21,308 nt of DNA, from the NCBI GenBank assembly GCA_034698045.1, contig JAQGAU010001120.1, positions 1-21,308 on the forward strand, written 5' to 3'. Below the pieces are notes generated by a model, which worked only from the letters and a program-made list of their open reading frames with translations, ran no database searches and was not told the DNA's origin. This document shows, one piece after another, positions 1-10,179 of the stretch (the stretch's first letter is position 1; each line of letters begins with the position of its first letter). The translations under genes and the position numbers were made by a program. Origin of the DNA: Paramacrobiotus richtersi. Taxonomy: Eukaryota; Tardigrada; Eutardigrada; Parachela; Macrobiotidae.

Positions 1-271
1 GATACACCCTGTGGATGGGTGTGTGGATTAACAGTTGGCGGGCGTATTTGTGATGTACGTACGATACACTAGGTAGAAGTTTCTACATATTGTTGAATAC
101 TGTGATCACTAGAGAACAATTTCCTCAGATTATAGGAGTGTTTCGCGAATTTTGTCGCTTTGTCTTATTTTTTCTTGTATTGCTTTCCTGAATGCCTCGA
201 GATGAGTAACTATAGCAAAGTTGACTCTACGTCAGACTCAACAATTGTACATGTCCTATAGTACTAAGTTG

Positions 272-385
272 CTTTTCGTAATGGTACGATTTGGCCGTAG
301 GTCGTTTTGGTACAGGGACTATTTTAGCCGTGGGCCGTTTTGGTACCGGGACTATTTTGGCCGTGGTCCGTTTTGGCGCGAGACG
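272..385. repeat. 33-bp minisatellite, about 3.5 copies
   Basis: A unit beginning ttttggtac and ending near gtgggccg repeats with a period of exactly 33 bp at 305, 338 and 371, with a diverged partial copy upstream of 305. Because 33 is a multiple of three, the array stays open in several frames on both strands, which explains the repetitive short ORFs here. None of them has a splice site, domain or neighbour supporting coding. I read it as a small non-coding tandem repeat. Confidence 0.8.
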
Positions 386-1137
386 TTTTTTTGGGTCCTT
401 TTGGGTGGAACCGATTTTCCCCGGGACGAAGTGTCCGGGCGCCTGTCCGACAACTCTCCCGGCAACACTATTGACACCTCCGTCGATATCTATAACTGAA
501 TGCAATTTAATACGTACGGTATTGAATCGCCTTCTATGTTGTATGTTTTTATCATGATTACCATTGTACAGCTTCCCTGCAGTGTGAATAAACGTTGGCA
601 TTGATGGTGGTGGAGTTCGGGCAATACCATTTTTCGTTAGAAATTGGTAGTTTTGCGTTCGTTATCTTTGTGATCGATTCCACAAGAATACTCTGTCTCA
701 ATTATACTACGCTTGTTTAATTTTTTTAATGGCGAGGTTTATTGGCAAATAACAATACAATCGAGTAAAGGATTTTGTGCGAAGTTGCACGACATCGAAG
801 CCACGTATGCCGTTTATTCTTCAACAATATAACAAACATAATTTTTTAATTGTAAACTCGGTGGTCACCAGTTTACCAAGGCACTTGTACTCTATTAACA
901 ACAAGTCAGCAACTTTATACCACAGTTCTGCAAGATTCACCTGCACATGGGAGAACACTGCAACGATCATCTCAGACCCGGCACTTCCGTTTTGTATCCA
1001 TTTTAAAACTAATCCGCATATTTCCTAGTGCCTCTGAACAAAAGCGCTTTTGCCGAAGCACACGCATCGTATGATTCGTATCCGTTCATCTCAGTCCACG
1101 CAGAATACGAGTGTGACCCAGAGAGCGAGACGAGAGC
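386..1137. other. Intergenic DNA, no gene seen
   Basis: The ORFs here are short, low-complexity or lack any recognisable domain. The 777-1028 plus-strand frame has no family resemblance and no convincing splice borders. I see no RNA gene or long repeat. Confidence 0.5.
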
Positions 1138-1217
1138 GATTCCTGTCTTCCATGCTGATCTGCGTGATTCGCTCTGTTATGAGAGCGAGACACAGATCAG
1201 CACGGTAGATAGGAATC
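1138..1217. repeat. 80-nt near-perfect hairpin (inverted repeat)
   Basis: The left arm 1138-1175 (starting gattcctgtcttcc, with core tgctgatctg) pairs with the right arm 1182-1217 (core cagatcagca, ending aggaatc). There are about four mismatches or wobbles, a two-base bulge near the loop, and a six-base loop (gttatg). Size and pairing resemble a microRNA precursor, but a very small foldback element is equally possible. I see no flanking target-site duplication. It lies about 120 bp upstream of the TATA box of the Kelch-like gene. Confidence 0.7.
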
Positions 1218-1619
1218 TACAGCGACAGAGAATACGCGTGCGAGGCTGCTAGCCAGCAACAGCATTCTTACAAGAGTGCGCAAGTCCATCCATAGCCAAA
1301 ATTGTAAACATGGGCATTTGACAATGGCCACGTTCTTCTATAAAAGCGATCAGAAATCCTTGGACGAGCTGGTGTTGTTCATTTGCGCATCCCCAGACTC
1401 CAGCAACCGACAATTTACAGGATCATTACAGGATTAGGATTATCTCGTTATTTTCTGTGGTATAGTGATTTGGCCATTCTAGCTGTGCACTTGCAGCTTT
1501 TATTATTACGTTGTGGACTTTCCCTCTTCCTGTGAAGATATCTTGACCGTTCCCAAACTGATCATGGCAGTGTTCGCAATATTGCGGTTTCTTCTACCTT
1601 CGGAGGGGGTTTGTGAAAG
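1218..1619 (+). other. Presumed upstream/5' region of the Kelch-like gene
   Basis: No recognisable coding sequence lies here apart from short frames. An ATG at 1564 opens a short frame that differs from the BTB frame. The stretch holds the TATA box listed separately and probably the 5' untranslated region of the gene that follows. Confidence 0.35.
1339..1346 (+). promoter_or_regulatory. Candidate TATA box
   Basis: TATAAAAG is a perfect core-promoter TATA match. It stands about 280 bp before the first BTB-encoding exon on the same strand and would place transcription start near 1370. Assignment rests on position only. Confidence 0.4.
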
Positions 1620-3107
1620 ATGCAGAATGCTGGGCTTCTCTGCAACGTGTTCCTGAAAGGCATGGAACCCAACGCTGCGGAGATTCCAGACCGTCGTAGG
1701 GTTTTGGCCGCCCGCAGCCTATTCTTCAGCGCGATGACCCGTTTGGACACGAAAGAATTCCGTCAGAAGCATGTACCACTTCCAGTGCAGCTCTGTAAGT
1801 GTAAGTACTTTGCTACCACCTTTTCTGAGTGTACGTAGAATAGATAGTCCTACAGATTTGTACGGTAGTATGTGTGTGTTTTGTTTCGTGAAAGGCACCT
1901 TGAAGTTCTGTACTGACAAGATTGGTAACAGGTCTTAAAACGTTTCTTCTGCCCCCGTAAACTAACTGGCAGGATTATTCATTTATGCTATCGTTGTAAC
2001 TTGTAACTCTTGTGTGCACAGGTTAGCTGTGTGCGTATACTTCCGAGGTGCGTCAACGAAGACAACGCGTTGTCCATGCTGGAAGCAGCCGCTCTCTTTG
2101 TCGACTTCCAACCTCGGGCTGACACCTGTTGCAGCTGTCTGAAACGCCACACCCTCGGACAACTGTGTCCTTGTTTGCCATCTGGCGAAGCGACATCAGC
2201 GCTCTGAGAAGGCCAAGACGCTGGTATTGCGGCATTTCCCGACTTTTGTAACAGTCTTCGCATCCGGAAACGAACAGTGTACGTGACTAGTGTACTGCGA
2301 CGCATTTAAAAGTTCGGACACATATCACACGATGTAAACTGTGCAATATTCTCAATAACACAGGCTATATCTGTCCGCAGGTCATTGCACTGATCGGCTC
2401 GGACAACGTTAACGTAGATTGGCAGGATGTGGTGTTGGATGATGTGTATTCCTGGATCCGGCAAGTTCCCGCTCGGCGAGCACCGATGTTGGCGCGACTG
2501 TTGTCCATCGCCTGGCTCGCTGACGGGAAACCCCAGCATCTGCAGAGCTCGGTTCTCTCGTTAGTATCGTTGCATCGGAGCACCTGTCCTGTCACAGTCC
2601 TGAACCTGTTGTAAGTGCTCATACGTGCGAAATGTGTGTAGTTTGCCATACTATTATGTGGTCTCTAGCTGACTGATGGGCTAATGTGTTGCTAGCATTC
2701 TTAACACGGAAGGGCAGATATGCTCTTCCCCCCACCTAAGGATCTTATCCCGAAAGAATAGTATAATATTTAACCAATTTTCAGTGGGAAAAGTGCCACG
2801 GCCCGCATGGTTTCATGCCAAAGATCTGATCCGATTCTCTGAAGAGCACCTTACCACGGCAGCGCCATCTCCAGTGGCGACACCCATTTGTTATTTCGCA
2901 CTCGGGTGTCGGGAGGTATCGGTCGTGTTATCAGTGTGTTCCACTGGTGTCATGATCCGGACGATCCGGACGATGCGACCGCGCTGTACCGCTCTGCTTC
3001 GTGCCCTTGCGAGTCCTGGACACCAAATACCCGAGTACTGTAGTGGTACGGCCAGCGCGTTCGAGAGCCGACCGGCCCGGTTGCTGCATGGCATTCTGAC
3101 GGGATAG
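1620..3107 (+). pseudogene. Kelch-like (BTB-BACK) protein gene, broken or mis-sequenced
   Basis: Kelch-like proteins are substrate adaptors of Cullin-3 ubiquitin ligases. Exon 1 (1620 to about 1794) gives a BTB start: GLLCNVFLKG, then RRVLAARSLFFSAM. Exon 2 (about 2022-2278, after a cacag acceptor) gives the BTB end and BACK start, NEDNALSMLEAAALF and CCSCLKRH, then in another frame HLAKRHQRSEKAKTLVLRHF. Exon 3 (2381-2610, between gcag and gtaagt) gives a classic BACK segment, VIALIGSDNVNV and VYSWIRQVPARR. Exon 4 (from about 2785) gives AKDLIRFSEEH and YFALGCREVSVV, perhaps the first Kelch blade, then fades. No full Kelch propeller (usually about six blades) is visible. Exon 2 needs at least two frame changes and exon 4 probably more. 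The ATG at 1620 directly follows an in-frame stop, so it may be the true start or the exon may begin by splicing. The family call is firm; intact function is doubtful. Confidence 0.65.
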
Positions 3108-3914
3108 GGACGGTCGCCTCTGGAAATGTGGCTTTTGACCCAAGATCGAGACTACGTTTGTGTTGTGGAAAGATTCGCTTAACGTCTTGTGGAAAGCGTC
3201 CGTGGCACTAGGGGGAATCGACCATCAAGTCATCTGAAAGGATGGCGGTTCTGACATCAACTTCGACACGATTCTCTCAGTACGACCACTAACTCAAGAA
3301 CTGCACTTTTGTTTTTTTGTAACCGGCAGAGTTGGGTTTCTTCTCCAGTGAAAGAGGTTATTTTATCGTTGTAACAGGAAATGGGGCAATGCGCGTTCGC
3401 TTTGGCATGTGAGCGGTCATTTCTCCTGATTTTGTTCATCATCGGTTTATGCGCACTGTTTAAGAGAGAACAGCGTATCTTGGTTTTAATTCAGGACCGC
3501 GATGGCTCGGGAAACGTACTTACCAAATAACGGATTAAGGCGAAACAGAAGATCAGTGAGTCTGTGCTATTTGGACAAACTTCAGTTTTACCGGTTGAAA
3601 TGCACTGCGCAGTTAACCAAGAATAGCTGGACTGTATCAGCTGGTGCAAGTGGATTTTCCTACTTCCGTGCTGTCAAAACATTGACACCGGTCTGAAAGC
3701 CCAGGACAAAAAATATTACCATTGTTAGCACATTTCCACGTCCTTTAACGGTCAAATTTAATAAGAAATGAATGCGCAGCGAGTAGCGCAAAAGCAGCCG
3801 GAGCGGTCGCGAGCGGGGCTTCTTTATAGACCACGTCGTGCTGACTGGATTGCAAGTGTGTTCATCGTAAGGTTTTTGCGCACTCGAATTGCTCTTATCA
3901 CGCACCATTTAGAC
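3108..3914. other. Intergenic, no recognisable gene
   Basis: I see short ORFs on both strands without family resemblance. A consensus-like minus-strand splice donor (GTAAGT) occurs near 3515-3520, but I find no matching exon. Decayed Kelch sequence may extend into the first 150 bases. Confidence 0.4.
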
Positions 3915-4432
3915 ACCTTTTCCCGCTCCTTCGTTGTTTACTTCCGGGTCCCCCTTGCCGGCGGTATTACCTACATCGCAGCCCGCTGTCCTTTGTAAAT
4001 TATTTTTGAATTTTGCCGATCGTTCAGGACTGGAGTTTCTAAAACACGTCGATGCGTCGATTGCGATTAACCACATATGGGCGCTGACCTTTCCTGTTTC
4101 GCACAAAATTCAGCATGCAAAGAAAGTGGCAGCATTGTTTGTGACAGAATATTCGAATAATATATCCATTTTGTTGGTATGTCAGTATTTTTTTCAGGTC
4201 AGTTATACTTATATTGTAAAGTTGCAACACAAACACCTATCTGTACAAATTCTGCACCACAAACGGTGATCATTATGCGTCGTGCATGTCTGAAGTGTTT
4301 TTGACAGTGTGGTAGTCGCTAATACACAACAATATATACAGATATATATCTGTAAAATAAATACCTTCGGCAAATTCGGCTGCCGCCTCGAAGGTTTCCT
4401 GAAATCTACATTCACTATTCAGAATCGATTCG
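3915..4432 (+). pseudogene. Partial duplicate of a class A GPCR first exon, decayed
   Basis: This stretch matches 5585-6050 in order. It has a TM2 block (VVYFR..LAGGITYIAARCPL), a TM3/second-loop block (FLKHVDASIAINHIWALTF followed by PVSHK), a splice-donor-like CAG|GTCAGT near 4197, and intron sequence through the shared caccttcgg...ctgccgcctc and gaatcgattc motifs. Compared with the better copy it lacks the stretch between TM2 and TM3, including the conserved extracellular cysteine region. It also has frame breaks and lacks a recognisable TM1. No TM5-TM7 exon follows before the next copy, so only exon 1 and adjoining intron were duplicated. Confidence 0.75.
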
Positions 4433-5446
4433 AAGGCGAACTGTCCAGGTCTAAAATTGTTTGAAATGATGGTGTCCCAAAACGGTTCGAAAAATGGTGA
4501 AATTTCTCGATCGGGACTTGCTCTACGGTTCTACGGTGTTCGTGAAGTCTATTAGATGGCCTAGGAAGTAATGACTGGAATGGTAGTAGATGTTCTTCTT
4601 GAGACATGCTGTTTAAAACGGAGTGCTACATACGGAGCGCATAGCATATATTCATAAAAAGGCTGATTAAATGTTGATCACGCTCGCCGCAGTTTGAATA
4701 GTTAATGTGCCTACCGGGAATACAGCCAGGCTTGTTGCCTCACCCTGATTCACCACGGTGCATCTAACATTCAAAAATTAATCAGTGGCTGTGGGCTGCA
4801 TCCCGCTAAATATCTTGCTTTTGTGTTGAGTAACGGGAATTAATAACTGGCAAATATGGACGTAATTATAATATGATGAGCTCCTGCTGCTGTCATATGA
4901 CGTTTTATCCTCGATATACTATACGATTCAAAAGTGATATTTCTTACTGACGATCATCTGTAGGTAATGCGCCTATTGTGACCCTGTACCACTTTCCTTT
5001 TAAATTCTTAACTGAGTTTTGTAACATCTTGTCCTATCTGTTCACTTCCGGAATTATGTGCAACCAGCAGACTTTGTAAAACGAGAAGGCGTTATGAAAG
5101 GTCAACTAATTACACGTCAGAAAGCATCCGGCGCCCGCCGCTGCAGTTCCACGAAATAGACGGATGTAATTAGAAGGCAGGCTAGTCACCTGCACCTTGA
5201 TTACTTTGTGACCCAGCGTATCCAGTAAACATCATCATTATAAATTTACACGGTCTGGTAAGCGGATCGCACTTCCGCACTTCTCACGCGAAATCATCGA
5301 TGCCATTTTTTCCTTATATTTATCACGCTACCTGACTGCTGTACTTCCACCGGAAACGCTCAACATTCAACGTTCAAAATTGGCAAAAGTAGCTTCACAG
5401 TGAGCTGCTTGTCCAGTTGTCACAAATTTATATTCATTGCACTGTC
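4433..5446. other. Spacer between the two GPCR copies
   Basis: No gene is seen. A short inverted repeat, ctaattaca at about 5105-5113 and tgtaattag at about 5166-5174, could form a weak stem. The minus-strand frame 4419-4607 has no family resemblance. The last 100 bases probably hold the promoter or 5' leader of the downstream GPCR. Confidence 0.4.
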
Positions 5447-8400
5447 ATGAACGACTCAACTGGCACCACGAACACAACTGACTCCTTTTATTTCCTCACA
5501 ATGGGACTTCATCGTCGTCACCCAGTCATTGTTAGCCGTTAGTGGATTTGCTCTTAACGCGTACCTTTTTATAATTTTTTCCCGCCGTAAATTTGAGAAT
5601 TCCTCGTTTATTGTTTACCTGCGGGCCTTGCTTGTCGGCAATATTTTCTACATCACAGCCCGTTATCCGTTGTACATTATTCGTGAGTTTTCCCGATCGT
5701 GGTGGATGGGAGTCCCGGCGTGCTCGTTGCAGTTGTACGCGGTATGGGTATTTCCAGCGTTTCTGAAGCACGTCGAAGCGTTGCTTACGGTTAACCGTGT
5801 CTGGGCGCTGACCTTTTCTGTTTCGTACAAGAATCATCATACAAACAAAGTGGCAGCTCTGTTGTGTGGAGGAGTATTAGTATAAGCCCATTTGACCGGC
5901 ATGCCTGGATTTTTGCAGGTCAGTTAGACTTACTTTATATGTGTCTTGAACCACAAACTGGCATCATTATATGGTAGTAGCTATTACAAGAAACACCTTC
6001 GGCTGCCGCCTCAGGATTTCTTGGGATCCATAATAATTCAGAATCGATTCAAAAACCTGTTATTTAGTTGGTAACCGGTTTCATTCGGACACTTGCCCAG
6101 TACGACCGGCTAATAATCGATTTTACCCGAACACTTCCTGCGCCAGTTAATTTCGCAATTTTTGACTGATTCTTTAATTTTACCGCGTCCGTTTAGAACC
6201 ATCTGGATGAACTGGTCATTTGACGTCACTCGCAGAAGTATACTCGTACGGATGATACTGATTATCAATGGGAGAACAGTGCCCGGATGAAACCAAATAT
6301 TTAATGAGCCCCGAAAAATGTGTCAGGATGACCTTTAAATAGTGCCGGTAGAGGAATCTCGGTTGTAATGTTTTTCGTGCGAGTAACAGTTACACCTTCC
6401 TTCACCGTCGGAATTGTCGCTTTTGGGTTGTCCCAGAAGATCACTCGGTTTGATCGGTGGCCGCGAACATGTAGCTCAACCTTGGTTCTGCCCAGAAAGA
6501 ATTTGTTGGTTTGATCGGCAGCTGTAGACGTGAGATAATTAGACATCCTTTCAGTTTTAGGGCTTTCGTTTTATTTTAATCGTCAAGTGTTTCTTGACGC
6601 TCGGGGCTGATTTGGTTCGACATTTACTTAGAATTTTGGTTCTAGCAAAACAATGTTTCAATTTTCTTGTGATAAGAATACCTTGCTCACTGGTTATGCT
6701 CTAAAACGATATTTCGGTTTGATCGACGGTTCTCAAAAGTCCGTTGCTAACTTTTTCTAAAGTATCAGATTCGGTTCTCAGCACTTTTGGGTGGTTTTTT
6801 TGGTTATTTGTTTCCTGGGTTTGCTCGAGAACTTGTTGCTATTTTCCTTTGCACGTTTTTGGATTTCGATTTGGCGAGCACAGTCAAAAAACTTTTTTTT
6901 CTGTTGATTTTGGTCAGCTAAGCGGTTAATTTTTCTCGAGTCTCGTTGAACACTGGATGTGTTATCTGCCTCAAACAAAATAAGATTTTTCGATGTTTTT
7001 AGAAATGCGACCAATTTGGTAAAGCACATTTTCGTTGATCGGGCTATTAAATTGGCTAAGTTTTATTCTGGAACATTGTTTCGCTGTTTCGTTCGTCGTC
7101 CAGCTCAAACTGAATCATGTGACGGCACATACGGCAAAGCACACTCCGTTCTAAGCACTTCTAAGTTCATGCAGGTTTTTGCTACCTTGAAATCAGCTAC
7201 TGTGAGACCGATGATGATGATGATTTTTGATTTTGGACTACGTTATGTGGCTAGCGTTTAGTGACTAGGCAGGGAACGTATTTTTTAATCGAAAAGTGAA
7301 ATTGTTTAATTGGATGGACAGTTTTTTGCGTGCGTTTTGTTCGGCATTGTGTTCGTATTATTTTGAATAGCTGTCGGATCGCTAAGCATTCTCAGCTTCT
7401 TTAACCGCTTTTTTGCCTGTACTGTAACAAAAATTCTTAAGCGCAAACAGAATATTCTTTTCTTGCCTTGGCTTTTTAAAACTTAACTGTTCAGCTGATA
7501 TTTTTTTGGTCAGTTGTTTAGTTTATACCTTCATTTTCTCAGCAACCGTATCTTTAAAGTATAGCGACTTTCAAGGTGACCTTGAAGAGGAATCGGCTAA
7601 ATTACTTTAATCGCGCGTTTAACGCCGGACAAAAATATTCGAAATAAAATGTCATGTGACGCAGTTTTCGACTATGGGGAATCCGAATATGACATTCGTT
7701 TCCCGCTGTAGTTTCTGGTTAGTTAGATTTTGATGTTACGGGGCGGCCGCGCGTATTATAGATCTAAATTCTAGATATCATAGTACACACATATAAACCG
7801 AAGCGCGCAGTCGGGCTTATCAAGATTGTCTGACACGTCACACTTCTGCAATGCTTCCTGGACTATTTTGAACGGGACGGGAAGAAGCGGACCTTTGTTT
7901 GAGCAATAGAACGCGTCACTCCCCACTTTACTGTTACTCAGATTTTGGGGTACCGGTCGGATTGCCAGAAGACCGTCTGTTTTGAATACTTAGGACACGC
8001 TCTTACAAATAACACAATGCTGTAAACAGATCCGAAAGTTACCGAGCATCGCGCATGAAGAAGTTAGACCCGCAAGGATAGCCGCTTAAGATGCCTCAAA
8101 TGGAGCAGGGCGCGGAATAGGAGGCATCGTCAGGCATTTAAGGAATTAACTCAGATACTCTTGCTTATTGTCAATACTGCATGTCGGCTTAAGTAACGCA
8201 ATGGTCTTCAATACGGAATAACAGATTCTCTTAACGAACCCCGTAAAAGTAAAACTAACCCCTTAAAAGTGGAGTAGTAGTGCGAAAAATAAAAACAAAA
8301 CCAAAAATTTATAGGATCTATTGTTCTACCGGCCACCGATTGCTCAGGGCTGTGTGTTTAACGCGTCCGCCCAAGCCACGTGGGACACGGTGACGCAGCT

Positions 8401-8754
8401 GCTGACCTACGATCTGCCAGTGATGTTTGTTGTGGCTGTTTATCCGTTCCTGTTCTACAAGCAGAGACAGCGGTGGAGAAAAACTGACAGTCGAACTCCA
8501 GATGCCACTGGACGCTTCAGGAGAACACACCGCTCACGACCGTTTCTGCTGCTAACCCTACTAACCGCCAGCCTGTTTGTATGCTGGACACCGCTGTGTA
8601 CGTACTGGACAATCAACCTGTTTACATCTGTGGAGAGATTACGATGCTGTATAAAATTGGTGTGTTTCTGAGTAGTTTGCAGCTTGTTTTGGATCCTATT
8701 TTATTTGCATTAAGTTTCGATCTGTTTCCGTGCCAAATCTTGGTAGGTCACTAA
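5447..8754 (+). pseudogene. Two-exon class A (rhodopsin-like) GPCR gene with three lesions
   Basis: A seven-helix plasma-membrane receptor; ligand unknown. Exon 1 (5447-5918) starts at ATG 5447 with a short extracellular tail carrying N-glycosylation sequons (MNDSTGTTNTT). It continues with TM1 (FIVVTQSLLAVSGFALNAYL), TM2 (VYLRALLVGNIFYITARY), TM3 with VNRVWALTF in place of the usual DRY, and TM4 (AALLCGGVLV, then AHLTGMPGFL). It ends at a good donor, CAG|GTCAGT. Exon 2 (8315-8754) follows a tag acceptor and gives loop 2 with its cysteine (QGCVFNAS), TM5 (VMFVVAVYPFLFYKQRQ), TM6 with CWTP and TM7 with DPILFALSFDLF. Both borders are phase 0, and TM4 in exon 1 is complemented exactly by TM5-TM7 in exon 2, so I read them as one gene. 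Lesions are a one-base frame change between the N-terminal tail and TM1, a TAA at 5883 inside TM4 where a tyrosine codon is expected, and a one-base change just before TM7. It is a pseudogene, or a gene with sequencing errors. Confidence 0.72.
5919..8314 (+). other. Long intron of the GPCR gene (2.4 kb)
   Basis: This lies between donor GTCAGT at 5919 and acceptor AG at 8313-8314. It is AT- and T-rich in large parts and contains a short GAT repeat (about 7209-7225). Frames at 6301-6546 (-), 6778-7029 (-, lysine-rich) and 6959-7261 (+) are open but I recognise no family. The first few hundred bases are shared with the duplicate at 4198-4432, but only the first 130 or so align well. Nothing else is recognisable. 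Confidence 0.5.
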
Positions 8755-8916
8755 TATGGCGCGAATTCAACTTATGGATGGTGTACAATTCGAATCTGCC
8801 CGGTTCAAACGTCTACCATGCACCTTAACGCACAAAACTGCAAGCGAAGATATTCGTCAAGCAGACAAGACATATCAGACCCTTTCGGTTTTTTCGTTTT
8901 GCTCATACTTGCCTTT

Positions 8917-8922
8917 AATAAA
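8917..8922 (+). terminator. Candidate polyadenylation signal AATAAA
   Basis: A perfect AATAAA lies about 160 bp beyond the stop codon (8752-8754) of the GPCR's last exon on the same strand. The distance suits a 3' end. Assigned by position only. Confidence 0.4.
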
Positions 8923-9136
8923 CATATGCACGCTTTGGCTGCAGTTTTTTAGGCTTAATATACTGCTGAACTCACAATTGTCTTTGTAAAAAGAAAACTG
9001 GCAATCCGCCCGATTTTATCGATCCCACCTTCGGAGCAGTTTAAACTTCGCAATGGAAGTATGTAATATATTTTAGATAAGATCAAAGAACAAAAGGTCA
9101 CTGCAGGACATCTTCCCCAGATGGAAAGGAATCTAG
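8923..9136. other. Short spacer, nothing recognised
   Basis: The minus-strand frame spanning 8955-9158 has no family resemblance and no clear splice borders. Confidence 0.3.
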
Positions 9137-9770
9137 TTACCACACAAAACTGGAACACCTATATGAATCCAGCCGAAAAAAGATTTGAAGAACATCAAAC
9201 TCGTCGTTTTTTAGTAGCGACATCATCCCTCTGTCGATCTCTTGCCTGACGATCTGCACATTTAGACGATACGCCCGGAGCGCCCGCAGTTCCGACTGCC
9301 CGCACTTCTGGAGCACCATTCTGACACAGAACGAATCGGATTTCCTTGTTCCCATTGGAAACGATAGTACGTTTCAACTTGACTGATAAACGCGTAGTTC
9401 TGCATGCCACGTTGTGAGCTTTCACTTCACTGAACAGAGAACGGACAAAAAAAACCTAGCCAATATAGAGGTCACGTCGCAAGGCCACACGTTCTGAAAG
9501 ATAAACAGATCCAGTTTGACAAACAAGGAGAAACATCACATGGAATCTCACACGGAAACATCGCAAATCAACGAACATGAAAGCTCCTACTTATTTAGCG
9601 GCCTTTCGGTCTCATGCCTGACGGGAAAAGATTCCACGACCATCTGGCGCGTGCAGAGTCAGCTTGTTCAGTTGTAGAGCATCGACACCGTTCAGGCCAG
9701 CTTCTTCAGACCGGAAAATCGTTATACCACGGTAGCGCACGTCGTCCCGAGGGTCCAAGGCCTCGCCGTT
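9137..9770 (-). other. Possible exons of an unrecognised protein
   Basis: Three pieces look coding on the minus strand. The first, about 9770-9617, reads YRGITIFRSEEAGL then NGVDALQLNKLTLHAPDGRG and ends at a possible non-canonical CAG|GC donor or at the following TGA. The second is short, near 9490-9450, after a strong acceptor (ctgtttatctttcag) and reads NVWPCDVTSILA. The third, from about 9427 after a pyrimidine-rich acceptor (gttctctgttcag), opens in two frames: TTRLSVKLKRTIVSNGNKEI and further on LNVQIVRQEIDRGMMSLL. I recognise no domain. The first piece directly follows the truncated GPCR below, so it may be unrelated DNA joined at a breakpoint. Confidence 0.25.
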
Positions 9771-10179
9771 CGGCGCGAATGATACCTTCTATACGATATG
9801 GGATGAAACACTGCCCAGAGGCGGTTGATGGTAACCAGCAGGTGGGAATTGACCATGACCGCGTTGGGCACGAAGGCGTACATGTATGCTGTGCATGCGT
9901 CACGGCCGAGCCACCAGAAAGGGTGAACGTTGTTGATCAGGTAGAGAGGTACTTGGATGATGAGGTTCAGCAGGTTGGCGATTACCATGTTGATGATGTA
10001 CACGTTGAATGGGGTACGGAGATGCGGATAGATAATAAACAGGGCAATGAGATAGCAGCAGCTCAGCGAGCCGACAATGAGAACGAAGAGGGTCAAAATG
10101 GGAAAGAGAGTCCATATCACGTAAGTCAAGCAACAAGCGTTGCATTCGATACAGGAAAATTTGTCACATTTTCCACCAT
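9745..10179 (-). pseudogene. Class A GPCR, N-terminal part (TM1-TM3), truncated
   Basis: From the ATG at 10179 a short tail with two N-glycosylation sequons (MVENVTNFPVSNATLV) is followed, one frame over, by TM1 (TLFPILTLFVLIVGSL), TM2 (FNVYIINMVIANLLNLII), a WWLGRDAC stretch with the conserved cysteine before TM3, and TM3 ending in VTINRLWAVFHPISYRRYHS. The NRLWA motif and loop match the GPCRs at 5447 and 3915, so this is a relative on the opposite strand. After the second intracellular loop the frame soon stops with no clear TM4, and I find no TM5-TM7 exon downstream. It looks like a receptor remnant cut after TM3. A gene with a frame break and an unseen later exon is the alternative. The 226-codon plus-strand frame across it is its antisense. 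Confidence 0.7.

Noticed and set aside
227-601. Minus-strand 124-codon ORF with VPVPKRPTAK repeats
   Set aside because: Explained by the 33-bp minisatellite.
5105-5174. Inverted repeat ctaattaca / tgtaattag
   Set aside because: The stem is short and AT-rich with a long loop; it could be chance.
6301-6546. Minus-strand 81-codon ORF inside the GPCR intron
   Set aside because: It starts with ATG and looks moderately protein-like, but has no family, splice or promoter support.
6778-7029. Lysine-rich minus-strand ORF inside the GPCR intron
   Set aside because: No domain, no partner exons; lysine richness follows from the T-rich plus strand.
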